Shown in pieces: positions 35,431-44,667 of a DNA stretch of 64,000 nucleotides. The notes beneath the pieces are model-generated. The model worked only from the letters and a program-made list of their open reading frames with translations, had not been told where the DNA came from and did no database searches. The stretch spans positions 186,001 through 250,000 of the forward strand of contig NZ_CP007174.1 of NCBI RefSeq assembly GCF_000730285.1, read 5' to 3'. Numbering within the stretch: position 1 is the stretch's first letter; every line of letters begins with the position of its first letter. This stretch comes from Candidatus Nitrososphaera evergladensis SR1. Lineage in GTDB: Archaea > Thermoproteota > Nitrososphaeria > Nitrososphaerales > Nitrososphaeraceae. A program made the position numbers and the translations under genes.

Positions 35431-37179
35431 CTAAAGTAGCTCCCCTTGCTCTGACTTCATATCTTTGTTCGGAACCCTGTTTGCTTCCTTTGTCGTGGAC
35501 GTTGTTGTGACCTCTCTGTCACCGGGAAGGGATTTTGTAGCATTTGCTTCTTTTGTTTGGTTCTGAATGATAGCAGCAAAATACTGTTCTCCGTTGGAAG
35601 GTATCTCATAGTATCCGTAGGTTGATTTGTTGTGGGCAAGAAAGTCGCGCAGTTCGTTTTCGTCCAAGGAAGCTATGCCATCCTTTGCAGCTCTAGAGAG
35701 ATAATGTCCGGGATCTTTTCCGTCATGCTGTATTGCATATTTTGCAAGACTTGGGTTGCGCGGCTCGATCTTGGTCACAGCTAGTGCAATTTTGCCTTCG
35801 GGCATGCATATTCTTGCTGCTTCAAAGAGCAGTTGTACTCCGTCAGCTTCTGACTTCCTTACCCGTTCTAGCCTTGCCTCTTCTGACTCGAACATTGCCT
35901 TTCCAGGACATTGGTAATGAAACAGCTTCTCAAGTTCAGGGTTTCTGGGGATAAAGATCGGTATGACATATGGATTACAGCATTCGTTGCATACTACAAG
36001 ATCTATTCCTCCGAATTTTGGAGAGGTGGTTGCTTCTGCTGCTGTTTTTGTTGTCTCGTTGCTTGTCTTGCTGGAACCGCCTCCTGAAGACGGGTCATCT
36101 GTTGCCTCTTGCTGCTTTTCTTTAAGAGTCGCCGTCGTCGCCTTTTTGTGCTCCTCCCATTTGTTCTCAGGAGTGCCGTTTGAGGCAGAAGCGATGGCGG
36201 CAGTAGCGTTGGTGGTAGTGGTGTTGTTGCCGGCACCTGTGGCAGCATCTCCTGTGGTCGGAGGTTCTTCTCTGGCTTTGCCTTGAATTGACAGGCGGTA
36301 GTAGTGGTTTATTTCAGAGTCTTTTGCAACTTCTTTATAGATTCCAATTGTCGAATGTGCATCTTTCAGGAAGGATTTTAGCTCTTCATCGTTGATTGGC
36401 ATTGTGCAGGCTTCCCGAGCCAGTAAATCAAGATCCGCTGATTCTGGCTTGTATGTAATTACGGAAGCTGATGAGTGCGGTGTATAATCATCTTCAAGTT
36501 TCTCTACTTCAAGTACAATTTCCTTGTCCTTGAGCCACATCTTTACTTCTTCAAATAGCTTGTTTACCATTTTTTCCTGAACCAGCAGCTTCTCATCTTC
36601 CCTCGCGATTTTGGAAGGAAACTCTCGTTCTCCTTTACAGCCGTGTGATGACTCTATGGGCAGCTGGAACTCTTCAGGTCTTGGGCTATGTGGGATATGC
36701 GTCAGAACAATGGTAAAGCATTTGTCACATATTGTGCCCTCTATTCCCACGGTCTTTACCGGGGAATAATGGATGGGAAAAGCTGCCGGTTGGATAGGTA
36801 TAGACGCACTAAAGCCTTCGATCCCTCGAAGTCTTTGAATCCTGTTTAGAGTCTTTTGAAATTCTTCTATCGGTTTTATGTGCTTCTCGAATTGTGAGTT
36901 CATATGTTCTGCCAGACTAAATGGCTTCTTCGCAGCGGATGCCCTTTCTCCATCTAAAGTTGCTGGGACCATGCGAGTATCGTGTGCAGCAAGGGGTGGA
37001 GATCCCAAGAGTGTAATCCGATAGCTTGGTTCGATAACCAGTGTTGCATAAGCAGGCAACACCACAGCGGCTCCTGCATGAATGCTCTTGTTATGTCTTT
37101 CCACGTTTCGTATGCGCTCTGACCAGTAACCGCATATGCCGCACTGCCATACCCGCATGCCGCGCTTTGGTCTAGCCAA
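35431..37179 (-). CDS. C2H2 zinc-finger protein with duplicated Cys/helical module
   Basis: 582 residues. N-terminal C2H2 finger (CGICGYWSERIRNVERHNKS then IH). Two copies of a module follow: copy 1 about 150-305 (ICDKC, then SSHGC, EVKMWLKDKEIVLEV, LKSFLKDAHSTIGIYKEV, YYRLSIQ), copy 2 about 410-560 (VCNEC, HYQC, AARICMPEGKIALAVTKIEP, LRDFLAHNKSTYGYYEIP, YFAAIIQ). A Thr/Ala/Ser-rich linker (315-400) from repeats separates them. After SEQGE near the end, an alternative frame continues as an acidic tail (TLETDTDGPITSD to EDLNK, ending at 35315). Role unknown; nucleic-acid binding is plausible. Confidence 0.65.
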   Translation of the reverse strand: MARPKRGMRVWQCGICGYWSERIRNVERHNKSIHAGAAVVLPAYATLVIEPSYRITLLGSPPLAAHDTRMVPATLDGERASAAKKPFSLAEHMNSQFEKHIKPIEEFQKTLNRIQRLRGIEGFSASIPIQPAAFPIHYSPVKTVGIEGTICDKCFTIVLTHIPHSPRPEEFQLPIESSHGCKGEREFPSKIAREDEKLLVQEKMVNKLFEEVKMWLKDKEIVLEVEKLEDDYTPHSSASVITYKPESADLDLLAREACTMPINDEELKSFLKDAHSTIGIYKEVAKDSEINHYYRLSIQGKAREEPPTTGDAATGAGNNTTTTNATAAIASASNGTPENKWEEHKKATTATLKEKQQEATDDPSSGGGSSKTSNETTKTAAEATTSPKFGGIDLVVCNECCNPYVIPIFIPRNPELEKLFHYQCPGKAMFESEEARLERVRKSEADGVQLLFEAARICMPEGKIALAVTKIEPRNPSLAKYAIQHDGKDPGHYLSRAAKDGIASLDENELRDFLAHNKSTYGYYEIPSNGEQYFAAIIQNQTKEANATKSLPGDREVTTTSTTKEANRVPNKDMKSEQGELL

Positions 37180-37206
37180 GTCTTTTGACCTCGGACTCGT
37201 GCCTCG

Positions 37207-37236
37207 CTCGTGAGTCGCTCAACTAGCGCTCACGAG
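37207..37236. promoter_or_regulatory. Inverted repeat CTCGTGAG / CTCACGAG
   Basis: Perfect 8-bp arms separated by 14 bases, 27 bp ahead of the C2H2 protein's start. It could be an operator; there is no poly-T for a terminator. Confidence 0.5.
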
Positions 37237-37662
37237 TTCTGTGTGGATCTAGTATAAGAATGTTATATATCTATATTGATAGAAAGAGCATCTTGTACCT
37301 CTCTTGTCTCAGCCATACACATGCTAAGCTCTCCCGTCCTTCTCATTTTTGTCTTGGTCCGAGGACGGCATCTTGATATCTCGTTGTTTTCTGGTACCTT
37401 TGTGTCATCATCTGTCTGTCTTCCCATACGGTTAGAGGTGCTTGTTGTAGTTTTGCGGCAAGCCGTTTGCCGCACACTAATATACCGGTTTGACTGCGCA
37501 AAACGCGTTATTGCCGCAGCGTGAAAATGAACCCGTGAACAAGCCTTGACATTTATCATGGTCTAGATAATGAAATGCATGTGTTACAGAGTTCTTCGTT
37601 GTTACTCTTTCATACTGATGCTCGATAAGGCTTAAAGATATGTTAGAATGCTATAATTTTGC
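37237..37662. other. Gene-free region
   Basis: Nothing convincing was seen on either strand. The last 60 bases are AT-rich and probably contain the promoter of the GT-C gene. Confidence 0.5.
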
Positions 37663-39519
37663 TTGGCTCAGGGCATTACTAGTGAAAATATAGTAAAAGC
37701 CTTTGGCCGTGGCTTTCCCATGTCGTCAATTATTGCTTCTGCTTCTCTGGTTGTTCTTTGTCTTTTCTATGTTTATTCTGCTGCTACTTTTGCCCACTTG
37801 ACTGTATATCCCCTCATAGATCGCGTTACATACTATACTGTCTTTGGTGTTTACATTACAAATGAATACGTTGATCACGTGGTTCTGGGGTCGCTTTTGA
37901 TTGTATGGTTAGTAGTTTCATTACGGAAATTAAAGAAGATCTACTACTATATTGCAATAGGGATACATGCTGCATTCCTTGTTGCGGGAGCAGCGGCCAA
38001 TTATGCTGTGTTACTTAGTGGCATTGCCCTTGCTTCTCTTCCTGTAATAACCGCTCTTTTGCTTTATAATAGATATTCTCTGCGAAAGATCTTGAAAAAT
38101 CAACAACAGGGCTTAACTCTGAATTATTTTGGCATACTTGGAATAATACTCGGTATCATTGGGCTTGCCTTTGCAACTGCTTCGGTTGTTTCTTCAAATG
38201 CGGTGCAGTCCACGCAGCCTGTGCGTAATTATGCCTATGATGTATTTGTGGTGCTTTCTAGCTTCTCTCCTGTCTTTATCCTGTTACTGATAGCATGCAT
38301 TCCTGTAAAATTAGTTACAGATTCCATATTAAGAGCTTTGAAAATAAGGCTAACACCTCTGATTATCGCTGAAAATCACAAAATGCGCAAAATGCATCGG
38401 ATAACCTATCTCTTGCTAATAGCACTGTCGTCAATCGTCTTTGCAGTTATTCCTCATCTTCCAACCATAAATCCTGACAATCAGAAAATAGGAGTAGATA
38501 CTGGATATTATATCAACTGGGTCACACATTTGAACGAATCAAAGGACCCACAGGAATTCTTGTATAACGCATTTGTCAGTCAGAGTGAAGGAGATAGGCC
38601 TTTTACTTTGATTCTTTTCTCAGTTTTTCAGAAGATTTCTAACGCTGACTTGTTTCTTGTGGTAGAATACTCTTCGATAATTCTTGGACCGCTACTGGCC
38701 ATTTCTGTATATTTTCTTGCCCGAGAACTTGCAGCAAACGATCTCGCATCGCTACTAGCCGCGTTTATGACGGCCATTTCATATCCTACCCTTGTAGGGA
38801 TTTATGCTGGCTTCTATGCAAATTGGCTAGCACTTGTTTTTGGATATGCTTCCTTTATCTTCCTTCTTCGGTTTATTAAGACCATTGAGAGGAAAAATTT
38901 GCTTTTATTTGCTCTCATGATCCTGCTTACTCTCTTAAGCCATGTGTATACGTGGACTATAGTAACTATTGTAACTGGGGCCTATATTGCAGCAATATTT
39001 GTATTCAAGAATAAGTATACTATCTTAAACAAGAGCATTGTTCTTATTGTAATAGTCATTCTTTCTGTTATTGCTATTGACATAGTTCGAGTTAATATTA
39101 CCGGCTCAACTGGCGGAATTGAGAAGGACCTTGAGTTGGCTTATCGCGCCATAGGCGTAGAGCAATTTGCCCTACGCTGGAGCAATCTAAACTATACTGC
39201 AAATAGTTTTGTAGGAGGTCAACTTGGTAATTTTATCATATATGCATTTGCCCTATATTGGCTATTCAAAGTAAGAATCGAAAGCCAGACAATATTACTC
39301 TTAATTTTTCTATCAATCGGATTGATCCCGGTTCTATTTGGCAACTATGTTATTCAAACTAGAGTATTGTATGACATACCTTTCCAAATTCCTGCAGCAA
39401 TAGCATTGTCTAACATCAATAAGAAAGTGAATGTCATAAGCACATTGCTTTTTGTAATAATACTATTTAACATCAGTATTATTGCTGTTTCTAATTTTTA
39501 TCTAGTTCTTCCGCATTAA
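37663..39519 (+). CDS. GT-C-like polytopic membrane protein
   Basis: Up to 618 residues with about 12-14 TM helices. The section IGVDTGYYINWVTHL near 275-290, placed after a TM helix, resembles the acidic first-loop motif of GT-C glycosyltransferases. Other features (LARELA...SLLAAF, FANWLAL) fit this fold. It would transfer sugar from a lipid carrier on the outer face. The ATG at 37720 (MSSIIASASLVVL) may be the true start; upstream only a TTG is available. No operon partner. More AT-rich than neighbouring genes. Confidence 0.7.
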   Translation: MAQGITSENIVKAFGRGFPMSSIIASASLVVLCLFYVYSAATFAHLTVYPLIDRVTYYTVFGVYITNEYVDHVVLGSLLIVWLVVSLRKLKKIYYYIAIGIHAAFLVAGAAANYAVLLSGIALASLPVITALLLYNRYSLRKILKNQQQGLTLNYFGILGIILGIIGLAFATASVVSSNAVQSTQPVRNYAYDVFVVLSSFSPVFILLLIACIPVKLVTDSILRALKIRLTPLIIAENHKMRKMHRITYLLLIALSSIVFAVIPHLPTINPDNQKIGVDTGYYINWVTHLNESKDPQEFLYNAFVSQSEGDRPFTLILFSVFQKISNADLFLVVEYSSIILGPLLAISVYFLARELAANDLASLLAAFMTAISYPTLVGIYAGFYANWLALVFGYASFIFLLRFIKTIERKNLLLFALMILLTLLSHVYTWTIVTIVTGAYIAAIFVFKNKYTILNKSIVLIVIVILSVIAIDIVRVNITGSTGGIEKDLELAYRAIGVEQFALRWSNLNYTANSFVGGQLGNFIIYAFALYWLFKVRIESQTILLLIFLSIGLIPVLFGNYVIQTRVLYDIPFQIPAAIALSNINKKVNVISTLLFVIILFNISIIAVSNFYLVLPH

Positions 39520-39560
39520 CGGCTTTGTGTAATAAGTCGCTCTTGTTAAAAAAGTCCATA

Positions 39561-39575
39561 ATCTGTTTAAAAAGT
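39561..39575. repeat. Left copy of the 15-bp direct repeat flanking the defence island
   Basis: ATCTGTTTAAAAAGT is identical to 48391-48405, with a shorter third copy (CTGTTTAAAAAGT) at 48413-48425. The core TTTAAA could also be a TATA box for the gene at 39651. Confidence 0.7.
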
Positions 39576-39650
39576 CATTTTGAGAACAGTGCGACTAAAT
39601 ATATAGAAATCTTCTATTCTTAAATAACTGGTAGCATTTTACTTTGCTGT

Positions 39651-40211
39651 TTGCCCGAGTACTACTTCGACATCGAGACTGTTCCCTTAGAGTCATTCCG
39701 TGGCGAGGAAAAGGCGGGCACTGTCCCTTCTAAGGCCAAGATAGTAACAATCCAGTATCAGCAACTTCACAGCGTCACGGGCAAGCCGGTCGGCGACCTG
39801 CAGATACTGAAGGAGTGGGAAATTGGAGAACAAGAGATGGTGGAGCAGTTCAAGAAAATCTATCTTGACAAGGGTGTTTGGAACTTCATTCCAGTAGGCA
39901 ACAATCTGGCTTTCGAGTCTCAGTTTATGAAGAGCAAGCTAAAGCAATATTGCAATTTAGAGGGTCTTAGGCTCGGCCACAGACCAATGATCGACCTCAA
40001 GCATGTCTTGGTTATAGCGAATGGCGGCAGGTTCGACGGCTACTCGCGCTTCCTGGGAAAATCAGGGCTGGCAAAGAATATGGAATCGTGGTACTTTGAT
40101 GGCAATTATGACAACATACTAAATTATGTGAAGAAGGAAGCAGAGGATTTTGTGAAGGGTTATTGCATATTGAAGAAGGAACTACCGAGGGTAATAACCG
40201 TCCAATCCTAG
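39651..40211 (+). CDS. DEDD-type 3'-5' exonuclease-like protein
   Basis: 186 residues starting at TTG. YYFDIETVPLE holds the first DxE pair of the RNase H-like DEDD fold, and VGNNLAFESQFMKSKL the second acidic motif. The third motif is less clear (VKKEAEDFVKGYCIL). Related predicted exonucleases act on DNA. Here it opens the defence island, upstream of the methyltransferase gene by about 200 bp. Confidence 0.65.
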   Translation: MPEYYFDIETVPLESFRGEEKAGTVPSKAKIVTIQYQQLHSVTGKPVGDLQILKEWEIGEQEMVEQFKKIYLDKGVWNFIPVGNNLAFESQFMKSKLKQYCNLEGLRLGHRPMIDLKHVLVIANGGRFDGYSRFLGKSGLAKNMESWYFDGNYDNILNYVKKEAEDFVKGYCILKKELPRVITVQS

Positions 40212-40420
40212 ATGTGTTACAGTGTAACTGAGTAAAGCAGAAAAATCATAGTAATCATTTTGCAAGAAGGTTTTCAAATGATCGTTAGTCCGAGGCACAT
40301 TCATGAATCGACCATCGTCGGATTTCGTCTTTTTTCAGCGATTTTTCGCGAAAACCATTTATTCAAAACCAAAAAGTCGAAATACTGGCGGCACATAGGG
40401 ATAGGGGTGGGGCGCAAGAC

Positions 40421-42391
40421 ATGGACAGATTTGTAGACGGCAATTCAGTGAGTTACGTCCCTCCTGGGAAACTACAATCATATCTTACTCAAGAGTTGAT
40501 AAAGGAGACTCCTGAAGAGCATGTCAGGCAAAGAGTCATACGAAGCTTGGTCGAGGAGTATGGCTACGACCTGTCGCAGATAAGGGTTAACTTTAAACTG
40601 GCGGTAGGTGGAAAGCGCCTTCCCGTCGATATAGCAGTTTTTCACGACGGAAAACCACCACTACAAGAAAACATCTACATCATAGTTGAAACAAAACGGC
40701 CAGAGATCAAGAGTACTGATAAAGAGAGTGGCATAGACCAACTGGGAAGTTATGTTTCCAGTGCAATGAATTGCGAATTTGCCCTGTGGACAAACGGTCT
40801 TGAAAAGCTATGCTTTCAGAAGATAGAATCAAAGACAAAGGGACAGAAGTATGAGCCCAAGCCTGTCATTGACATACCCATTCATGGGAAGACAATCGAA
40901 GAGTATGAAAAACCTGATTTTACCCAGCTTCGTCCAGCTACAGAGCTAAAGTCTGTTTTCAAACGTATTAATGATTACATATATGGCCGACAAGGAATGA
41001 GAGAAGACCAAGCATTTCACGAACTGCTCAAGCTAATATTCTGCAAAGTCTATGATGAGAGGTCGGACGAAATCCACTTCTATGTAACGAACAAAGAAAT
41101 TGGCTCAGACATGGGGGCGATGAGTGTAAAAAAACGCATAGACGAATTATTCGACTCGGTTAGAAAACAGTATCAATACATATTCAAAAATGACCCAAAG
41201 ATTCTACTAAATCCGAGAGTCCTTGCTTATGTTGTAGGTCAATTACAGAATTATTATCTGCTCCGAACCGACGCTGATGTAAAAGGCGATGCATACGAAG
41301 AACTTGTCGGTAAGAATTTGCGCGGCAGTCTTGGAGAATATTTCACTCCAAGGAACATTTGCCGATTGGCAGTAAGAATACTCCTTGCGATGCATACGAA
41401 GCAACAGATTCAAGATGCAAAGATAATAGACCCTGCCTGCGGGACAGGTGGATTCCTGATATCTGTCATAGACACAATGAGGCAGTATTATTATGATAGA
41501 GAGATTGCCAAGGACCCTTCGCATGAGAGGGCAATGCAAATCGTAGATGATGAAATTAGAATGTATTGTGCTAGGTGTCTATATGGAATTGACTTTAATG
41601 AAGTTCTGGTTCAAGCAGCGCAGATGAATGAGGTCATCCATGGTAATGGCTCTAGCAATCTTTTCTCGGTGGACTCCCTGAAAGCTCCTGGTGAATGGCC
41701 AATTGATGTTGCGGAAAAAGTCAAGCTTGGCTCCTTTGATATGTTAATGACAAATCCACCATTCGGAGAGAATATTATCATTGATGACCGACATCTCCTA
41801 TCGCAGTATGATCTGGCACACGTCTGGAAAGAAAATGATGATGGAATACTCGAAAGGACTGATGACATTAAATCACGAATGCCTCCACAACTCTTGTTCA
41901 TCGAAAGATCTGTTCAACTGTTAAAACCGAATGGCAAACTGGCAATCGTTCTGCCCGACTCTGTCCTCAGTAATCCAGGGCTAAAGTACGTTCGCCATTG
42001 GATTCTTACGCATACCAAAGTTATAGCCAGCATTGACCTGGCAAAAGAAGCGTTTGAACCTTCAACCGGGACGAAAACCAGCCTTCTGATACTTGAACGA
42101 AAGAACGAGACAGAGATGGCCCTAGAGAAGAAAGGTGGGAAGCTTCCTGACTATGACGTATTCATGGCCATAGCTGGCAAAGTGGGAAAAAACAGTAGAG
42201 GCGACAGCATCTTCAAGAGGACTCCCGAGGGCGAAATGATAGAAATTGAGAAGGAGACATACATAGTAAAAATTGTTGACAGGAGCAAAGTAAGAGAAAA
42301 GCTAGTCACGAAGGAACCCATCTTGGATGATGATTTACCACATATTGGCGATGAATTTGTGGAATGGTGGAATAGGAAAGGCAGGAAATAA
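40421..42391 (+). CDS. hsdM: HsdM-like DNA methyltransferase with N-terminal HsdR-type nuclease domain
   Basis: 656 residues. Residues 30-130 carry the HSDR_N / PD-(D/E)XK layout: Asp70 (PVDIAV), Glu90-x-Lys92 (VETKRP) and Gln107 with Tyr111 (QLGSY). Then the N-6 adenine methylase core follows: DPACGTGGF at 337-345 (SAM binding) and NPPF at 445-448 (catalysis). It ends 1 bp before hsdS. With the nuclease in the same chain, the complex resembles Type IIB/IIG or BcgI-like restriction-modification, so a separate HsdR may not be needed. Confidence 0.88.
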   Translation: MDRFVDGNSVSYVPPGKLQSYLTQELIKETPEEHVRQRVIRSLVEEYGYDLSQIRVNFKLAVGGKRLPVDIAVFHDGKPPLQENIYIIVETKRPEIKSTDKESGIDQLGSYVSSAMNCEFALWTNGLEKLCFQKIESKTKGQKYEPKPVIDIPIHGKTIEEYEKPDFTQLRPATELKSVFKRINDYIYGRQGMREDQAFHELLKLIFCKVYDERSDEIHFYVTNKEIGSDMGAMSVKKRIDELFDSVRKQYQYIFKNDPKILLNPRVLAYVVGQLQNYYLLRTDADVKGDAYEELVGKNLRGSLGEYFTPRNICRLAVRILLAMHTKQQIQDAKIIDPACGTGGFLISVIDTMRQYYYDREIAKDPSHERAMQIVDDEIRMYCARCLYGIDFNEVLVQAAQMNEVIHGNGSSNLFSVDSLKAPGEWPIDVAEKVKLGSFDMLMTNPPFGENIIIDDRHLLSQYDLAHVWKENDDGILERTDDIKSRMPPQLLFIERSVQLLKPNGKLAIVLPDSVLSNPGLKYVRHWILTHTKVIASIDLAKEAFEPSTGTKTSLLILERKNETEMALEKKGGKLPDYDVFMAIAGKVGKNSRGDSIFKRTPEGEMIEIEKETYIVKIVDRSKVREKLVTKEPILDDDLPHIGDEFVEWWNRKGRK

Positions 42392-42392
42392 G

Positions 42393-43991
42393 ATGGCGCT
42401 AGTTTCAAGAGAAGAGCATCAAAATGCGGCGACACTTCGAAGTCTCTCCTTAAAGTCTAGCTGGATTTTCTCTGGCGATTTGAGGCTTGATGCTGATTAC
42501 TACGCTAAAGAAAAAGATCTGGCATTGCGGATACTAAATGACAAACGCTTTTCAACACGTCCCCTCAAAACACTGGTTCAAAGAAAAATGTTTAGTGGTT
42601 ACCGCTTCAAGAGAATTTATGCAGGTGACAAGGAAAAGGGGATCCCTTATCTCAGTGCAACTGAGACCTTGATGTTCAGGCCGAAAAGTGAAAGGTATCT
42701 TTCAAAATCAAAGACGGAGAATTTGGACGATCTCCTCGTAAAAGAAGGTTGGATTCTGATGACATGCTCTGGAGTTATCGGACGGCTTACCATCGTTGAC
42801 AAAAATCTTTCCCAGTTTGTACTCACGCACGATCTTATTCGAATTATACCCAACGAAGAAGAAATTCCTTCAGGTTATCTCTATGCATTTCTCTCAACAT
42901 GGATTGCACAGTCTGTTGTAACCCGGGATCAGTATGGCCTGGCAATAAATCATGTTGAGCCTCACCAGATTGAGGATTTGGCAGTTCCCATCTTGGATAA
43001 GAAAATAATGGGATTATTCGATCATCAAATAAAATATGCTTATTCGTTACGCCAGCAAGCAAATAAGAAGCTAGACGAGGCTGAAGCACTCTTTTACGAT
43101 TCTGCAGGTCTCACCCGGGAAATTGATAACCCACTAAAGAACAGAAAATCGTTTTCACTCAAATCATCCTCGCTGGACACGAGATTAGATGCCTCATTTC
43201 ACAACCCTGTGCTAATAGAGACTTTGCGGATGCTGAGAAAATCCTCGACAAAACTTGTAAAGACAAAAGACTTGGGTAAAGTTATCGTCGCTCCACGTTT
43301 CAAGCGAATCTACGTTGAAAAGGAATACGGCATCCCATTCTTACAGGGAAGCGACTTGCCCATGAACAGGCCATTCAATCTCAAGTACCTATCAAGAAAA
43401 ATGACTGCCAGTCTTAATAATTGGATAATTAAGCCGGGTTGGACACTGGTGACATGTTCGGGAACAATCGGAAGAATTGGGCTGACGACCCCGATTACGG
43501 ATGGGTGGGCTGCTTCACAGCATATTCTCAGAATTATTCCGCATAAGGACAAGCCCTCCGAATTAGAGTATCCTGTAGATGCAGCCTACATCGCTACATT
43601 CCTATCAACACCATATGGATACAATCAGGTTGTTGCAAAGACCTATGGGGGTGTAGTAGATGAAATTGGCGAGAAAGACATTGGCCAGGTTCTGATAGCA
43701 GTAATCCATGACCAGTCAGTACATAATGCGATTTCTCAGCTTACGAGGGAGGCATATGCATTCAAAGATTTGGCTGCTCTAGTGGAACACGAAACGGTAA
43801 GCCTGCTGGAAAACTTACTCGAAGGATCCATCAAGTTTAGTAGCGTTGACAACTTGAGAAAAGCACTCGAAGAGACCATAGAACTAAAAGCAAAAGTGGA
43901 TTCGGTAAACAAAATCTATGAAGGAATCAACGAGGTGGATGAAGGATATGTGGTATCATTTGATGATATCAAGTCAAAATATGGGTTATGA
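42393..43991 (+). CDS. hsdS: HsdS specificity subunit with antitoxin-like tail
   Basis: 532 residues from the ATG at 42393. It contains two homologous halves, each a target-recognition domain ending in a conserved core (EGWILMTCSGVIGR near 112-125, PGWTLVTCSGTIGRIG near 350-365), followed by helical spacers. The last ~35 residues (KAKVDSVNKIYEGINEVDEG then VVSFDDIKSKYGL) differ from a normal HsdS end and resemble the C-terminal part of a RelB/Phd-like antitoxin. A RelE-like toxin gene starts 6 bp later. The TRDs would read a bipartite DNA sequence for the methylase-nuclease. Confidence 0.85.
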   Translation: MALVSREEHQNAATLRSLSLKSSWIFSGDLRLDADYYAKEKDLALRILNDKRFSTRPLKTLVQRKMFSGYRFKRIYAGDKEKGIPYLSATETLMFRPKSERYLSKSKTENLDDLLVKEGWILMTCSGVIGRLTIVDKNLSQFVLTHDLIRIIPNEEEIPSGYLYAFLSTWIAQSVVTRDQYGLAINHVEPHQIEDLAVPILDKKIMGLFDHQIKYAYSLRQQANKKLDEAEALFYDSAGLTREIDNPLKNRKSFSLKSSSLDTRLDASFHNPVLIETLRMLRKSSTKLVKTKDLGKVIVAPRFKRIYVEKEYGIPFLQGSDLPMNRPFNLKYLSRKMTASLNNWIIKPGWTLVTCSGTIGRIGLTTPITDGWAASQHILRIIPHKDKPSELEYPVDAAYIATFLSTPYGYNQVVAKTYGGVVDEIGEKDIGQVLIAVIHDQSVHNAISQLTREAYAFKDLAALVEHETVSLLENLLEGSIKFSSVDNLRKALEETIELKAKVDSVNKIYEGINEVDEGYVVSFDDIKSKYGL

Positions 43992-43997
43992 TACTGG

Positions 43998-44312
43998 ATG
44001 CGCGAAGTCTTCTTTGGGCGTCGAAAGGTCGAAAAAGAATTTTCTAAACTTGATTCTTATACACAAAAGAGGGTAGCAAAGGCAATAGAAGAAATCAGGG
44101 AAAACCCCCAGGTTGGAATTCTTTTAACTGGAGATCTCGCGGGATATTTCAAATATAAATTCGGAAAATTTAGAGCCGTCTATTCTTATGATGAAGAGAA
44201 AATTATGATCGTTGCATTGGATACGCGTGATGACGTATATGATGAGATAAAGCGATACATTAGGGAAGTAGGAAAAATACAAGTGAGTGCGAAAAAAGCC
44301 GTAGACGATTAG
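43998..44312 (+). CDS. RelE/ParE-family toxin
   Basis: 104 residues. VEKEFSKLDSYTQKRVAKAIEEI, then GDLAGYFKYKFGKFRAVYSYDEE and IMIVALDTRDDVYDEI fit the RelE/ParE fold (mRNA-interferase or gyrase toxin). No separate antitoxin ORF lies next to it; the nearest antitoxin-like sequence is the HsdS tail. Last gene of the restriction operon. Confidence 0.8.
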   Translation: MREVFFGRRKVEKEFSKLDSYTQKRVAKAIEEIRENPQVGILLTGDLAGYFKYKFGKFRAVYSYDEEKIMIVALDTRDDVYDEIKRYIREVGKIQVSAKKAVDD

Positions 44313-44379
44313 TTTATCTTACTGGACGATCATTTCTGTTGATATATTTCTCATATAGTAATCCATAATGAATCAGTCG

Positions 44380-44541
44380 TCATTTCTTGCTTACTTTAGC
44401 TTTGATCTTTCCATCTTCAGAGAATATTTCCCATTCGAGCTCATCCTCATGTTTTACCTTGAGAGCATCCGCGACTCCTTCTGGTATTACAGTTTTGACG
44501 CTAGGCGAACCCTTGCGAACGTAATGTACCTTGCTTTTCAA
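44380..44541 (-). CDS. AbrB/MazE-like antitoxin (53 aa)
   Basis: Minus frame from a TTG at 44541 to a TGA at 44380. SKVHYVRKGSPSVKTVIPEG and LKVKHEDELEWEIFS match a swapped-hairpin AbrB domain. It is convergent with the RelE toxin gene and is the only free antitoxin-like gene here, but AbrB domains usually pair with MazF or PIN toxins rather than RelE. Confidence 0.6.
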   Translation of the reverse strand: MKSKVHYVRKGSPSVKTVIPEGVADALKVKHEDELEWEIFSEDGKIKAKVSKK

Positions 44542-44578
44542 TGCTCAAACTACAATACCTACCAGGTCTATTTATCTT

Positions 44579-44633
44579 ATTGGTATATACATAGCCCAAC
44601 AATTATATATAATAGACCAATGTATATACCAAT
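44579..44633. repeat. 14-bp perfect inverted repeat
   Basis: ATTGGTATATACAT (44579-44592) and ATGTATATACCAAT (44620-44633), spacer 27 bases, directly ahead of the transposase gene. It may be a regulatory site of the transposase or the AbrB gene rather than an IS end, because no matching terminal repeat was found after 45705. Confidence 0.7.
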
Positions 44634-44667
44634 ATGCAGCCAAGAGGAGTGCTTTATCATGGCCTAA

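Noticed and set aside
44579-44633. Terminal inverted repeat of the IS element
   Set aside because: Both arms lie on the same side of the transposase gene, so they cannot be its two ends.
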